A program made the translations under genes and the position numbers. From Micromonospora sp. CB01531 (GTDB taxonomy: Bacteria; Actinomycetota; Actinomycetes; Mycobacteriales; Micromonosporaceae): 54,670 nt of DNA. Below the pieces are notes generated by a model that worked only from the letters and a program-made list of their open reading frames with translations, made no database searches and had not been told where the DNA came from. Of the stretch, positions 1 through 10,660 are shown piece after piece (the first letter of the stretch is position 1; each line of letters begins with the position of its first letter). Location of the stretch: assembly GCF_001905095.1 (NCBI RefSeq), contig NZ_LWLS01000096.1, positions 1 to 54,670 on the forward strand, read 5' to 3'.

Positions 1-27
1 TGCCAACGGCTGACCCGACAGCTCCCA

Positions 28-387
28 TTAGGCGGCGGGGGCGAGGAACTCCAGGCGGTTGCCGTGCGGGTCGTGGGTGTGGAATCGGCGCATGCCGGGG
101 ATCTCCTCGTCGCCCCAGAACACGGGGTGGCCGGCGGCGACCAGCCGGGCGGCGAGCGCGTCGAGGTCGGGGCGGAGCAGGGCCGGGTGCGCCTTGCGGG
201 CGGGCCGGAAGTCGTCCTCGACGCCGAGGTGCAGTTCCGCGCCGTACCCGGTGAACCAGCAACCACCACGGGCGGCGAGGACCGGCGGCTTGGCCTTCTC
301 GACGAGGCCGAGCAGGCCGACGTAGAAGGCCCGGGACGTCTCCTCGGAGCCCCGTGGGCAGGCGAGCAGGACGTGATGGATCATCAT
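28..387 (-). CDS. VOC-family (glyoxalase/bleomycin-resistance fold) protein
   Basis: A 119-residue single-domain vicinal oxygen chelate protein. The N-terminus IHHVLLACPRG, the central ELHLGV and the C-terminal DPHGNRLEFL place the usual metal ligands (His, His, Glu) at the normal positions for this fold. The family includes lyases, dioxygenases and antibiotic-binding proteins, so the substrate cannot be assigned. The start is backed by GAGGAGG seven bases or so upstream. It is read away from the aconitase gene; the spacer holds the acnA promoter and, presumably, the promoter of this gene as well. Confidence 0.85.
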   Translation of the reverse strand: MMIHHVLLACPRGSEETSRAFYVGLLGLVEKAKPPVLAARGGCWFTGYGAELHLGVEDDFRPARKAHPALLRPDLDALAARLVAAGHPVFWGDEEIPGMRRFHTHDPHGNRLEFLAPAA

Positions 388-431
388 GGCACCTCCTCGT
401 CCCGAACCCTGGCACGAAGTTGCGCGAGTAG

Positions 432-452
432 CAAGACGGACGTACGGTTTTG
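432..452. promoter_or_regulatory. Probable AcnR operator in the acnA promoter
   Basis: The imperfect palindrome CAAGACGGACGTACGGTTTT matches the site in front of acnR (7574-7593) at 17 of 20 positions when aligned without gaps. A plausible promoter follows directly: a TTTGTT/TTGTTG -35 and TAAGTG at 471-476 as -10, so a bound dimer would cover the -35. In Corynebacterium, AcnR (a TetR repressor) is known to bind an inverted repeat in the acn promoter. That this is the AcnR site here is inference from the shared sequence and the AcnR-like protein. Confidence 0.65.
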
Positions 453-557
453 TTGAGCGCCGAGCGCAGGTAAGTGTCGCCTAACCACGGCAACACCTGG
501 GCCGGTGCGACAGACTGCTCAGGACTACTCACGGTCGCTGGTGTGAAGGAGTACGAC

Positions 558-3398
<2,841 letters not shown>

Positions 3399-3412
3399 CG
3401 GCGTACCCCGGA

Positions 3413-3448
3413 ACGGGCCCCTTCCCGCGCTTGCGGGGAGGGGCCCGT
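3413..3448 (+). terminator. Terminator of acnA
   Basis: A 16-bp stem (ACGGGCCCCTTCCCGC against its complement, with one G-T pair) and a 4-base loop lie 15 bases after the acnA stop. There is no T-run, as is common for actinobacterial terminators. Confidence 0.75.
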
Positions 3449-3491
3449 CGGCGTCGTACGGGGCCTCGTCAGTCGGCTGCGGTCCGGCCGG

Positions 3492-3917
3492 TCATCGCGC
3501 CGGACTCTCCCCGGTGGCAGGTTCCCGGGTCGGCGTGGCGACGAACCGGCCCACCCGGGTGACCAGCATCGCCATCTCATACGCGATCAGGCCGACGTCG
3601 GCGTCCTCGGCGGCCAGCACGGCCAGGCAGGCGTTGCGCCCGGCCGCCGTGACGAAGAGGAACGACGACTGCATCTCGATGATCGTCTGCTGCACCTGGC
3701 CGCCGCCGAAGTGCTTGCCCGCGCCCCGGGCCAGGCTCTGGATGCCGGCCGCCATCGCCGCCAGATGCTCGCCGTCGTCCCGGCTCAGCCCCCGGGACGC
3801 GGCCATCAACAGGCCGTCGGTGGAGAGCGCCACGGCATGTTCCGCCTGCTTGACCCGGCCGACCAGGTCATCCAGCAGCCATGTCAGATCCGCGCTCGAA
3901 GCCGTCTGCTGCCCCAC
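3492..3917 (-). CDS. Roadblock/LC7-domain protein (CvnB-like)
   Basis: A 141-residue roadblock/LC7 protein, recognisable by TWLLDDLVGRVKQAEHAVALSTDGLL at the N-terminus and FVTAAGRNACLAVLA in the middle. In actinomycetes such proteins are normally the second member of a conservon: sensor kinase, roadblock, DUF742 protein and Ras-like GTPase, which together form a membrane-associated switch. Here no DUF742 or GTPase gene follows: transcription runs toward the acnA terminator. Upstream there is only a short gene whose first residues look like a conservon kinase. The protein therefore appears to be an orphan member of a decayed conservon, possibly still acting with partners elsewhere. Confidence 0.85.
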   Translation of the reverse strand: MGQQTASSADLTWLLDDLVGRVKQAEHAVALSTDGLLMAASRGLSRDDGEHLAAMAAGIQSLARGAGKHFGGGQVQQTIIEMQSSFLFVTAAGRNACLAVLAAEDADVGLIAYEMAMLVTRVGRFVATPTREPATGESPAR

Positions 3918-3983
3918 TCGTCGTCCTCTTTTCCCCTGCTGGTGTGCCGTGCTCGTCTGGGATGCGCCGGTTCGGCGGCCCCG

Positions 3984-4322
3984 TCAGGTCGCCTGCTCGT
4001 GGGAGATGCCCGGCGCACGGCCCGCCGCGCCGGTCTCGGCTTGGCGGGCGGCCGCCACCGGCGCGTCCACCGTGCTCCGTCCCATGCGGACGGCCGGCGA
4101 CAGCCGCGCCGGCAGTCGCTCCCGGTCACCCGCCGACAGTCCGGACACGCTGGGCCTTGTTCCCGCCGGCGTCTGCGTCACGTTCACCGGGTCGTCCCCG
4201 GATGCCCCTGACGCCGAGCAGGAAGACGCCGCCCCGGCCGGGCCTGGGCCGGACCGAGGCGCGACCGGCGACACGAGCAGGGCGAACAACCCGGTACGGA
4301 GACTCCTACTACGGGAACCCAT
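3984..4322 (-). pseudogene. Probable remnant of a conservon-type sensor histidine kinase
   Basis: The first residues after the ATG at 4322, MGSRSRSLRTGLFALLVSPV, resemble the start of nitrate/nitrite-sensing histidine kinases that head conservons (basic stretch, LRTKLFALLV, then a membrane helix). After that the 112-residue frame turns into Ala/Pro/Ser-rich sequence with no sensor, HisKA or ATPase domain. It sits directly upstream of the roadblock gene on the same strand, where the kinase gene would be. An internally deleted kinase gene is the simplest reading. A small secreted protein with a weak signal peptide is the alternative. Confidence 0.4.
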
Positions 4323-4515
4323 CACACCATCCTGGCCGGCCATTCGGTCACGTGCCCGATGGCGTACATCGACCCATCCGATCGACACCGGCGCACGCTA
4401 GCAGCGTCCGGACCTTCACTCAAGCGAACCTGATCATGGCGCTGCGAGCCGGCCCAGCGGCGCGCAGCGAGGAGAACCCGGGCGCGGCACCGCCCCCTGT
4501 GCCAAGCTTCGGGGC

Positions 4516-4764
4516 ATGGACGACAAGACCATCCTGAACCGGATCTCCGAACTCGTCGACGAGGAGCACCGGCTGCGCGCGGCCGCGCAGGAGAACGAGG
4601 CCGGCACCGACGACACGGCCCGGGACCGGCTGCGGGCCCTGGAGGAGTCCCTCGACCAGTGCTGGGACCTGCTGCGCCGCCGCCGGGCGGCCCGCCAGGC
4701 GCACGGTGACCCGGAGGCCCAGGGCGCACGCCCGGTCACGGAGGTCGAGCGCTACCTCCAGTGA
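4516..4764 (+). CDS. DUF2630 family protein
   Basis: An 82-residue, highly charged, helical protein starting MDDKTILNRISELVDEEH and ending in VERYLQ. This matches DUF2630, a small actinobacterial family of unknown function. The family is predicted to be a short coiled coil with the conserved elements LVDEEHRLR and LDQCWDLLRRRRA, both present here. The gene stands alone, facing the RIO kinase gene across a shared terminator. Confidence 0.85.
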   Translation: MDDKTILNRISELVDEEHRLRAAAQENEAGTDDTARDRLRALEESLDQCWDLLRRRRAARQAHGDPEAQGARPVTEVERYLQ

Positions 4765-4828
4765 CCGGCGGTCCCGGCGGCACCAGGCGGTGGCAGCGCC
4801 GGCGGCCGGGCCGACGGACCACGCACCG

Positions 4829-4862
4829 GCGTCCCGGGCGGGACAGCACCCGCCCGGGACGC
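4829..4862. terminator. Bidirectional terminator between DUF2630 and RIO kinase genes
   Basis: A perfect 14-bp stem (GCGTCCCGGGCGGG) with a 6-base loop lies between two convergent genes, so it can serve both. Confidence 0.75.
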
Positions 4863-4869
4863 GGCGCGC

Positions 4870-5799
4870 TCAGCGGATCCCCGCCTCCCGCAGCAGCAAC
4901 TCGGTCAACTCGACCGGATCGGTGTCCGCGGCGGGCAGACCCCGGGCGGTGAACCAGGCGCCGACCACCCGGACGTCCCGGGCCAGGAACTCCGGCCCCT
5001 GCGGGTTGGCCACCACGTCGACCACCTGCGGCAGGTCGATCATGACCAGCCGCCCCCGGTGCACCAGCAGGTTGTACGGGGACAGGTCGCCGTGCGCGTA
5101 CCCGGCCCGGGCCAGCACGACCAGGGCGTCGACCAGTTGCTCCCACAGGTCGCGCAGCTCGACGCCCTCGGGGCGAAGCTGGGCCAGCCGCGGCGCGGCC
5201 TGCCCCTCCTCGACGTCCCCGACAAACTCCAGCATCAGTTCGGTGCCCAGCAGCTGGACCGGGTACGGCACGGCGATGCGCCCGGAGGCGGCGCCGATCT
5301 CCCAGAGCCGGGCCAGGGCGGCGAACTCGGCCGCCGCCCACTGCCCGGCGATCATCTGCCGGCCGAACGCGGTCCGCCCGGCCATCGCCCGGTTCTCCCG
5401 GGACCGCCGGACCCGGCGCCCCTCCAGATAACCGGCATCGCGGTGGAACAGCCGGTGCTGGGCATCCCGGTAGCGCTTGGCCGCCAGCAGGCAGGAGCGG
5501 TCGGTGCCCGGCACGGCACGGCGGACCAGATGGACGTCCGCCTCCTTGCCGGTCTTCAGCACGCCGAGTTCGGTGTCCTTCGCGGCCAGCTCCGTGACCA
5601 GCCACGCGGGATGCGGCTCGGGCCCGTGCACGGCCTCGTCCCAGGAGGACCAGCGGTCCTCGGGGACGGGCTCGTCCTCGGGTTCGGCGAGGGCCGGCTC
5701 GGCGTGCCGGCCCCGCTTCAGGAAGTACGGTTCGTCGTCGTCGAAGCGGCTCTTGCCGCGGCCACGGCGCTGCGGCGCCGGGAAGTCGTTATCACGCAC
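4870..5799 (-). CDS. RIO1-type serine protein kinase
   Basis: About 309 residues. It shows the RIO kinase signatures: KTGKEADVHLV in place of the classic glycine loop, LLAAKRYRD with the ATP-anchoring Lys, HGDLSPYNLL with the catalytic Asp (about D238) and MIDLPQVVD with the metal-binding Asp. A charged N-terminal region of about 70 residues precedes the kinase. In archaea and eukaryotes RIO1 matures the small ribosomal subunit; the bacterial role is not established. The frame is open to 5892, but GTG at 5799 (VRDNDFPAP) has AAGGA upstream and begins where the conserved region starts, so I prefer it. Confidence 0.88.
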   Translation of the reverse strand: MRDNDFPAPQRRGRGKSRFDDDEPYFLKRGRHAEPALAEPEDEPVPEDRWSSWDEAVHGPEPHPAWLVTELAAKDTELGVLKTGKEADVHLVRRAVPGTDRSCLLAAKRYRDAQHRLFHRDAGYLEGRRVRRSRENRAMAGRTAFGRQMIAGQWAAAEFAALARLWEIGAASGRIAVPYPVQLLGTELMLEFVGDVEEGQAAPRLAQLRPEGVELRDLWEQLVDALVVLARAGYAHGDLSPYNLLVHRGRLVMIDLPQVVDVVANPQGPEFLARDVRVVGAWFTARGLPAADTDPVELTELLLREAGIR

Positions 5800-5976
5800 G
5801 GGTGGGTTGATCCTTCGATCGAGGCTGGTGGAGGCAGGTGGAACGACCCTGCAAAGACGGCCATGACCGACCTCCTCTCCTCGACCGGGCACCGCCCGGC
5901 TGCGCCCTTGCGCGGCACCATGCTCACCGCCGGACGCGGGCGGGTCAACCGATTTACGCCGCGCGGATGACGGCGG

Positions 5977-6621
5977 TCAGCCGGCCAGTACGGTGGCCAC
6001 CGCGGCGATCAGCCCGTCCACCGTGCGGGTGGGGGCGAACCGGTTGTCCGACCAGCGGCGGCCACGGTGCAGCCAGACGCTGGGCAGGCCGACCGAGGTC
6101 GCCCCGCCGATGTCCGCCTCCGGGCTGTCCCCGACCACCCAGGCGCCGCGCAGCGGCATCCGGGCCCGCTGGGCGGCGAGCGCGAAGATCCTCGGGTTGG
6201 GCTTGCTGACCCCGGCTTCCTCGGAGATCACCCAGTCGGCGACGTACCGGTCGAGGCCGGTGCGGCGGATCTTCGCGTCCTGCTGGCGTACCGCGCCGTT
6301 GGTGACCACCACCGGCACCCAGCCGGCGTCGTCGGCGATCCGCAGCGCGCAGGCGACCAGCGGGTCCAGCCGGGTGTGGGCCACCAACCCCTCGTGCAGC
6401 TCCTCGACCAGGTCGATGGAGGGGATCCGCAGCTCGTACCGGTCGCGGATGGCGTCGGCGACGTCCCACCGGTCGGTCAGTCCGTCCGCGTCGACGGAGA
6501 CCAGCCAGTCGAGGTCGGTGGGCGGGGCGCCGATGCCGTCCAGGAAGCGCTTTCCCCAGGCGCGGAACGGCCCATCCCGGTCCAGCACGGTGTTGTCCAG
6601 ATCGAGCAGGAGCAACGGCAC
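5977..6621 (-). CDS. HAD-superfamily hydrolase
   Basis: A 214-residue HAD phosphatase. Motif I is DLDNT near the N-terminus (nucleophile D7, acid D9), motif II VVTNG, motif III the Lys in SKPNP, and motif IV GDSPEADIGGA. The helical cap between motifs I and II is that of subfamily I enzymes such as phosphoglycolate phosphatase and YjjG-like nucleotidases. The substrate cannot be told from sequence alone. It is followed on the same strand by the RIO kinase gene after a gap of about 180 bases. Confidence 0.9.
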   Translation of the reverse strand: MPLLLLDLDNTVLDRDGPFRAWGKRFLDGIGAPPTDLDWLVSVDADGLTDRWDVADAIRDRYELRIPSIDLVEELHEGLVAHTRLDPLVACALRIADDAGWVPVVVTNGAVRQQDAKIRRTGLDRYVADWVISEEAGVSKPNPRIFALAAQRARMPLRGAWVVGDSPEADIGGATSVGLPSVWLHRGRRWSDNRFAPTRTVDGLIAAVATVLAG

Positions 6622-6677
6622 GCGGAGACCTTACGGGACCAAGGTGTCCGGCCGACAGGGCCGGCGACCGCGCCTTG

Positions 6678-7520
6678 TCAGGCGCGCACGGCCACCCGCG
6701 GAAGCCCCTGGTCGGCAGGGCGGTCGGTGAGCATGGTGTGCGCGGCGCGGGTGGCCGCCAGCGCGGCCGGGTCGAGGGTGGCCACCAGCACGTCCTCCCC
6801 CGTGTCCGCGCCCCGGGCGAGGGGTCGGCCCTCCGGGTCGTACACCGCGGCACCGCCGTTGAACCGCCACGGGTCGGCACCGTCGACCGCGTTGGCGAAG
6901 ACCACGTACATGGTGTTGTCCAGGGCCCGGGCGGCGTAGTAGAGGTCGCGGCGGTGCTCCGAGCCGGCCAGGTAGCCGCTCGGGCAGAGGTAGCCGTGTG
7001 CGTCGTCGGCGGCGGCGGCCCGGCCGTGCTCGGGGAAGCAGCCGTCGTAGCAGATGCCGAGACCGAACCGCCAGTCGTCGACCAGCAGGGTGGCGCCGCG
7101 CCGGCCGGGGTCGAACAGCTCGCGTTCGCCGCCCCAGAGCTGCTGCTTGTCGTACGCCGCCCGCACCGCGCCGGCCGGGTCGACCACCAGCGAGGAGATG
7201 GTGCGTCGCCCGTCGGGGTGCCGGACCGCTGCCCCGACCACCACGGTCGTCCCACCGTCCCGGGCGGCCTGCCGCAGCGGGTCGAGCCGCGGGTCGTCGA
7301 CCCAGCCGTCCGCGTCGGCCGCCACGTGGGTGCCGGCCGGGTCGGCCGCGAGGGTCGGCGGGTGGTACGCGGGCAGGAACAGCTCCGGCAGCACGACGAT
7401 CCGGGTGCCGGCGGCCCGGCCGACGAGGCGGGCGGCGGTGGCGGCGTTGCCGGCGACGTCGCCGGGAACCGGCTCGGCCTGCACGGCGGCCACGGTCAGC
7501 GGGTGGGCGGGCGCGGTCAT
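6678..7520 (-). CDS. Carbon-nitrogen hydrolase (nitrilase superfamily)
   Basis: 280 residues with the full catalytic triad: E46 in LPELFLP, K125 in YDKQQLW and C157 in GICYDGCFPE. The fold is cytoplasmic and acts on C-N bonds such as amides, nitriles or N-carbamoyl groups. The short length without fused domains fits amidase/omega-amidase-like branches, but the substrate is unknown. It is transcribed divergently from acnR, and its promoter region overlaps the AcnR operator, so AcnR could affect it; this is inference. Confidence 0.9.
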   Translation of the reverse strand: MTAPAHPLTVAAVQAEPVPGDVAGNAATAARLVGRAAGTRIVVLPELFLPAYHPPTLAADPAGTHVAADADGWVDDPRLDPLRQAARDGGTTVVVGAAVRHPDGRRTISSLVVDPAGAVRAAYDKQQLWGGERELFDPGRRGATLLVDDWRFGLGICYDGCFPEHGRAAAADDAHGYLCPSGYLAGSEHRRDLYYAARALDNTMYVVFANAVDGADPWRFNGGAAVYDPEGRPLARGADTGEDVLVATLDPAALAATRAAHTMLTDRPADQGLPRVAVRA

Positions 7521-7573
7521 AGGCCGATCCTAACCGGGGCGGGATCCCGGGGTGATCATGCGAAAGCGCATCT

Positions 7574-7593
7574 CAAGCCGTACGTACGGTTTG
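7574..7593. promoter_or_regulatory. Probable AcnR operator in the acnR promoter
   Basis: CAAGCCGTACGTACGGTTTG is a 20-bp palindrome with a single mismatched pair. It lies about 33 bases before the acnR start and 54 bases before the divergent nitrilase gene. It shares 17 of 20 bases with the site in front of acnA, which suggests one regulator for both promoters and autoregulation of acnR. Confidence 0.7.
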
Positions 7594-7625
7594 CATCGGC
7601 GGGACCCACCTGGGACGATCGGTGC

Positions 7626-8198
7626 GTGCCCAGAGTAAGCCAGGACCAGCTCGACGCGCGCCGGCAGGAGATCCTCGCCGCCGCGCGCGCCTGTTTCGCC
7701 CGGCACGGCTACGAGGGTGCCACGGTCCGCCGCCTGGAGGAGGCCACCGGGCTGTCCCGAGGCGCCATCTTCCACCACTTCCGCGACAAGGACTCGCTCT
7801 TCCTCGCCGTCGCCGAGGACGACGCGGCGGTCATGGTGGAGACGGTCGCCCGCAACGGCCTGGTCCAGGTGATGCGGGACCTGCTGGCCCGGGCGGTCTC
7901 CCCGGACACCACCGGCTGGCTCGGCAGCCAGCTGGAGGTCTCTCGGCGGCTGCGTACCGACCCGGCGTTCGCCAAGCGCTGGGCGGAGCGCTCGGCGGCG
8001 ATCGCCGAGGCCACCCGGGAACGCCTGCTCCGCCAGCGGGAGGCGGGGGTGCTCCGCGACGACGTGCCGATCGACGTGCTGGCCCAGTTCCTGGAGCTGG
8101 CGTACGACGGGTTGGTGCTGCACCTGGCGATGGGCCGCCCGGCCGGTGACCTGGGGCGGGTCCTCGACCTGGTCGAGGAGGCGGTCCGCCGCCACTGA
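7626..8198 (+). CDS. acnR: TetR-family regulator, AcnR-like
   Basis: 190 residues. The N-terminal helix-turn-helix region reads RQEILAAARACFARHGYEGA, then TVRRLEEATGLSRGAIFHHF, then RDKDSLFLAVAEDDAAVM. This is very close to my recollection of Corynebacterium glutamicum AcnR, the TetR-type repressor of aconitase. Matches continue into the ligand domain (NGLVQVMRDLL, RTDPAF, DVPIDVLAQFLE). C. glutamicum AcnR senses citrate with magnesium. The GTG at 7626 is the start that gives the family N-terminus. In corynebacteria acnR follows acn directly; here several genes separate them. Confidence 0.85.
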   Translation: MPRVSQDQLDARRQEILAAARACFARHGYEGATVRRLEEATGLSRGAIFHHFRDKDSLFLAVAEDDAAVMVETVARNGLVQVMRDLLARAVSPDTTGWLGSQLEVSRRLRTDPAFAKRWAERSAAIAEATRERLLRQREAGVLRDDVPIDVLAQFLELAYDGLVLHLAMGRPAGDLGRVLDLVEEAVRRH

Positions 8199-8305
8199 CC
8201 GCCCGCGCCGAATCTCGGTCCGGCAGCTCGGTCGACGGGCCGGATGCCCCCTGGCGGGTCTGCTCCACAATGGGCCGCGACCCCCTCGCGACAGGAGCAG
8301 AGAGA

Positions 8306-9226
8306 ATGACCGTCCTCGCCGCACCGGGCGACACCTGGGGCATCCCCGGCCCCGTCTTCCTGCGCTGGTACCTCCTCGCCGCGGCCGTGCTGGTCGTGGG
8401 GACCCTGGTGCACCGGTTCCGCGCCCTGGCCGGCACTCCGGTCGACGGGGGCGCCGCGCAGCTCGGGCCGCAACAGGCCGCGTACCTCAACGGCGGCGAC
8501 CAGCTGGCGGTCTGGACGGCGCTCGGCGGGCTGCGCCACGCCGGCGTGGTGACCGTGACCCCCGACCGGCGGCTCACCACCGCCGGCTCACTGCCAGCCG
8601 GGGTAACCCCGCTCGACCAGGCCATCTTCAACGCCGCCGCGCGCGGCGTGCACTCCCGGGAGCTACGCCACGACGAGTGGGTCACCCGCGCCCTCGAGCA
8701 GCTCCGCGACGGCCTCCAGCAGCGCGGCCTGGCGCTCGGACCGGACCAGCGGAACGCCCTGCGGCGCGGGCCGATGCTGATCGCCGCCCTCCTGGCGCTC
8801 GGGGTGATCCGGGCGTTCGTCGGCCTGTCCAACGGGCGGCCGGCCGGCTTCCTCCTGCTCAGCCTGGTGCCGCTGTTCATCGCCTTCCTGCTGCTCGCCC
8901 GGGTGCCCCGGCGCACCCGCGCCGCCGACCGGGCTCTCCACGAGCTGCGCAACCGGCACACCTGGCTGCGACCCTCCGCCGCACCCGCGTACGCCACGTA
9001 CGGCCCGTCCGCCGCGGCGATGGGCGTGGCGCTGTTCGGCACCGCCACCATCTGGGCCATGGATCCGGGCTTCGCCGACCAGGCCGAGATCCAGCGCCAG
9101 GCGCTCGGCGCGAGCGGTGCTGGGTCGGCCGGTTCGAGCAGCTCCTGCAGCAGCGGGAGCTCGTGCGGCGGAGGCAGTTCCTGTGGGGGCGGCGGCGGAT
9201 GCGGTGGCGGCGGGTGCGGCGGATGA
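8306..9226 (+). CDS. TIGR04222-type membrane protein with Cys/Gly-rich C-terminal tail
   Basis: 306 residues. Hydrophobic segments lie near residues 15-36, 155-170, 180-198 and 240-258, with a conserved soluble part between the first two (LGPQQAAYLNGGDQLAVWTA, TPLDQAIFNA). This matches the TIGR04222 family. The last 35 residues are almost only Ser, Gly and five Cys (SSCGGG/GGCGGGGCGG pattern), ending at the stop codon. Start ATG has AGGAGCAGAGAGA ahead of it. Its stop overlaps the start of the DUF692 gene (ATGA), so the two are translated together. The tail looks like a core peptide for that enzyme: this is inference. A structural metal-binding or cell-surface tail is the alternative. Confidence 0.8.
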   Translation: MTVLAAPGDTWGIPGPVFLRWYLLAAAVLVVGTLVHRFRALAGTPVDGGAAQLGPQQAAYLNGGDQLAVWTALGGLRHAGVVTVTPDRRLTTAGSLPAGVTPLDQAIFNAAARGVHSRELRHDEWVTRALEQLRDGLQQRGLALGPDQRNALRRGPMLIAALLALGVIRAFVGLSNGRPAGFLLLSLVPLFIAFLLLARVPRRTRAADRALHELRNRHTWLRPSAAPAYATYGPSAAAMGVALFGTATIWAMDPGFADQAEIQRQALGASGAGSAGSSSSCSSGSSCGGGSSCGGGGGCGGGGCGG

Positions 9227-10068
9227 CCAGCGCCTCGCCGGAGCCCACCCCGACCGGGCCGTACGGGGTCGGCGTCGGGTGGCGACCGGAGATCGCCGGA
9301 TTCGTGGCCGGCCTGCCCGGGCTGCGCTTCGTCGAGGTGGTGGCGGAGACGGTCAACCCGGCCGGCCCGCTCCCCGACGGCCTCGCCGAGCTGTGCGAGC
9401 GCGGGGTCACCGTCGTACCCCACGGGGTGAAGCTCTCCCTCGGCGGTGCGGAACCGGTCGACCCGGCCCGGCTGGCGCACCTGGCCGGCGTGGCTGCGGC
9501 GGTGAACGCCCCGCTGGTCAGCGAGCACATCGCGTTCGTCCGGGCTGGCGGTCTGGAGGCCGGTCACCTGCTGCCGCTGCCGCGCAGCCGGGAGGCGGTC
9601 GCCGCGGTGGTGGCGAACGTGCGGCGGGCGCAGGCCGAGCTGCCGGTGCCGCTCGCCCTCGAGCCGATCGCCGCGCTCTTCGACTGGCCGGACGACGAGC
9701 TGGACGAGGCCGACTTCCTCACCGAGATCCTCGACGCCACCGGGGCGCTACTGCTGCTCGACCTCGCCAACGTGCACGCCAACGCCCGTAACCGGGGCGG
9801 CGACCCCCGCGCGCTGCTGGACCGGCTGCCGCTGGACCGGGTCGCCTACGTCCACGTGGCCGGCGGCGCCGAGCAGGGCAACTTCTACCACGACACGCAC
9901 ACCGACCCCGTCCCCGTCGAGGTGCTCGATCTGGTCGGTGAGCTGTGCGTCCGGCGCCGGCCCCCGGCGCTGCTGCTGGAACGCGACGGCCACTACCCGC
10001 CCGCTGCCGAGCTGCGCGGCGAGCTGGACGCGCTCGCCGCCGCCTCCGGCTATCCGGTGGTCACATGA
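9223..10068 (+). CDS. DUF692 (MbnB/TglH-like) iron-dependent enzyme
   Basis: 281 residues with the DUF692 TIM-barrel metal ligands in order: PHGVKLSLGG, VSEHIAFV, LALEPIAALF, LDLANVHANARN, YVHVAGGAE, HDTHTDPVP and LLERDGHYP. Characterised members (MbnB, TglH, ChrH, bufferin enzymes) are multinuclear iron oxidases that modify cysteines in ribosomally made peptides, together with a partner protein. This gene overlaps the upstream Cys-tail membrane protein and the downstream partner candidate by ATGA at both ends. This gene order fits a peptide-modification cassette. The actual reaction is unknown. Confidence 0.88.
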   Translation: MTSASPEPTPTGPYGVGVGWRPEIAGFVAGLPGLRFVEVVAETVNPAGPLPDGLAELCERGVTVVPHGVKLSLGGAEPVDPARLAHLAGVAAAVNAPLVSEHIAFVRAGGLEAGHLLPLPRSREAVAAVVANVRRAQAELPVPLALEPIAALFDWPDDELDEADFLTEILDATGALLLLDLANVHANARNRGGDPRALLDRLPLDRVAYVHVAGGAEQGNFYHDTHTDPVPVEVLDLVGELCVRRRPPALLLERDGHYPPAAELRGELDALAAASGYPVVT

Positions 10069-10628
10069 CCCGCACCCGCCGCGACCGCGCCGCCGGGGCG
10101 GATCCGGCCGCCCCGGGCGCGACGCGACCCGCCGCTCCCCCGGCCGGGCCGCCGCCCGCGCCCGGTGCCGCCCCGGCCGATTCGGGCGAGGGCCTGGCCG
10201 CACGACAGGCGGAGCTGGTCGCGGCGTTGGTCGCCGGTGGGCCGCTGCCGCCCGGGTTCGCCCCCGGGCCGGTGGCGGCGGCCCGCAGGGCCCTGCTGCG
10301 TAAACGCGCGGGCGACGTGGCCCGGCACTGGCCGCTGCTCGCCGCCGGCCTCGGCGCCGGCTGGTCGGCCACGTTCGCCGAATGGGCGGCCGGCCGGCCG
10401 ACGAACGGGTCGCTACGCGACGGCTGGGACCTGGCCCGGGAGCTGCGCGACCACGGCAGGCTCCCAGCGCTGGGCGCGGAGGAGCTGGCCAGTCGCGAGG
10501 CCACCACCCGCTACGACGGCCGCACCACACCCCGCCCCCGCCGGCTGCCGGCCGTCGCCCGGGCCGGCGGCGCCGTCGCGGTGCAGCTCGCCGGTCGGGT
10601 ACGCCTGCTCCGTCCGGCCCACCGCTGA
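10065..10628 (+). CDS. Small protein coupled to DUF692, probable partner protein
   Basis: 187 residues. A Pro/Ala-rich N-terminus of about 45 residues leads into a helical domain: LAARQAELVAALVAGG, ALLRKRAGDVARHWPLL and WSATFAEWAAGRPT. It ends in a basic region (PRPRRLPAVARAGG). I recognise the central part as the type encoded next to DUF692 in actinomycetes (SCO6045-like, from memory). The spacing of R, WP/FP and the aromatic residues recalls DUF2063/MbnC-type partners that present substrate to DUF692 enzymes. The start overlaps the DUF692 stop (ATGA), so co-translation is clear. The function is inferred. Confidence 0.65.
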   Translation: MTRTRRDRAAGADPAAPGATRPAAPPAGPPPAPGAAPADSGEGLAARQAELVAALVAGGPLPPGFAPGPVAAARRALLRKRAGDVARHWPLLAAGLGAGWSATFAEWAAGRPTNGSLRDGWDLARELRDHGRLPALGAEELASREATTRYDGRTTPRPRRLPAVARAGGAVAVQLAGRVRLLRPAHR

Positions 10629-10660
10629 CAGCCGGTTCCGGGTACGGCAGGATCGGACAC

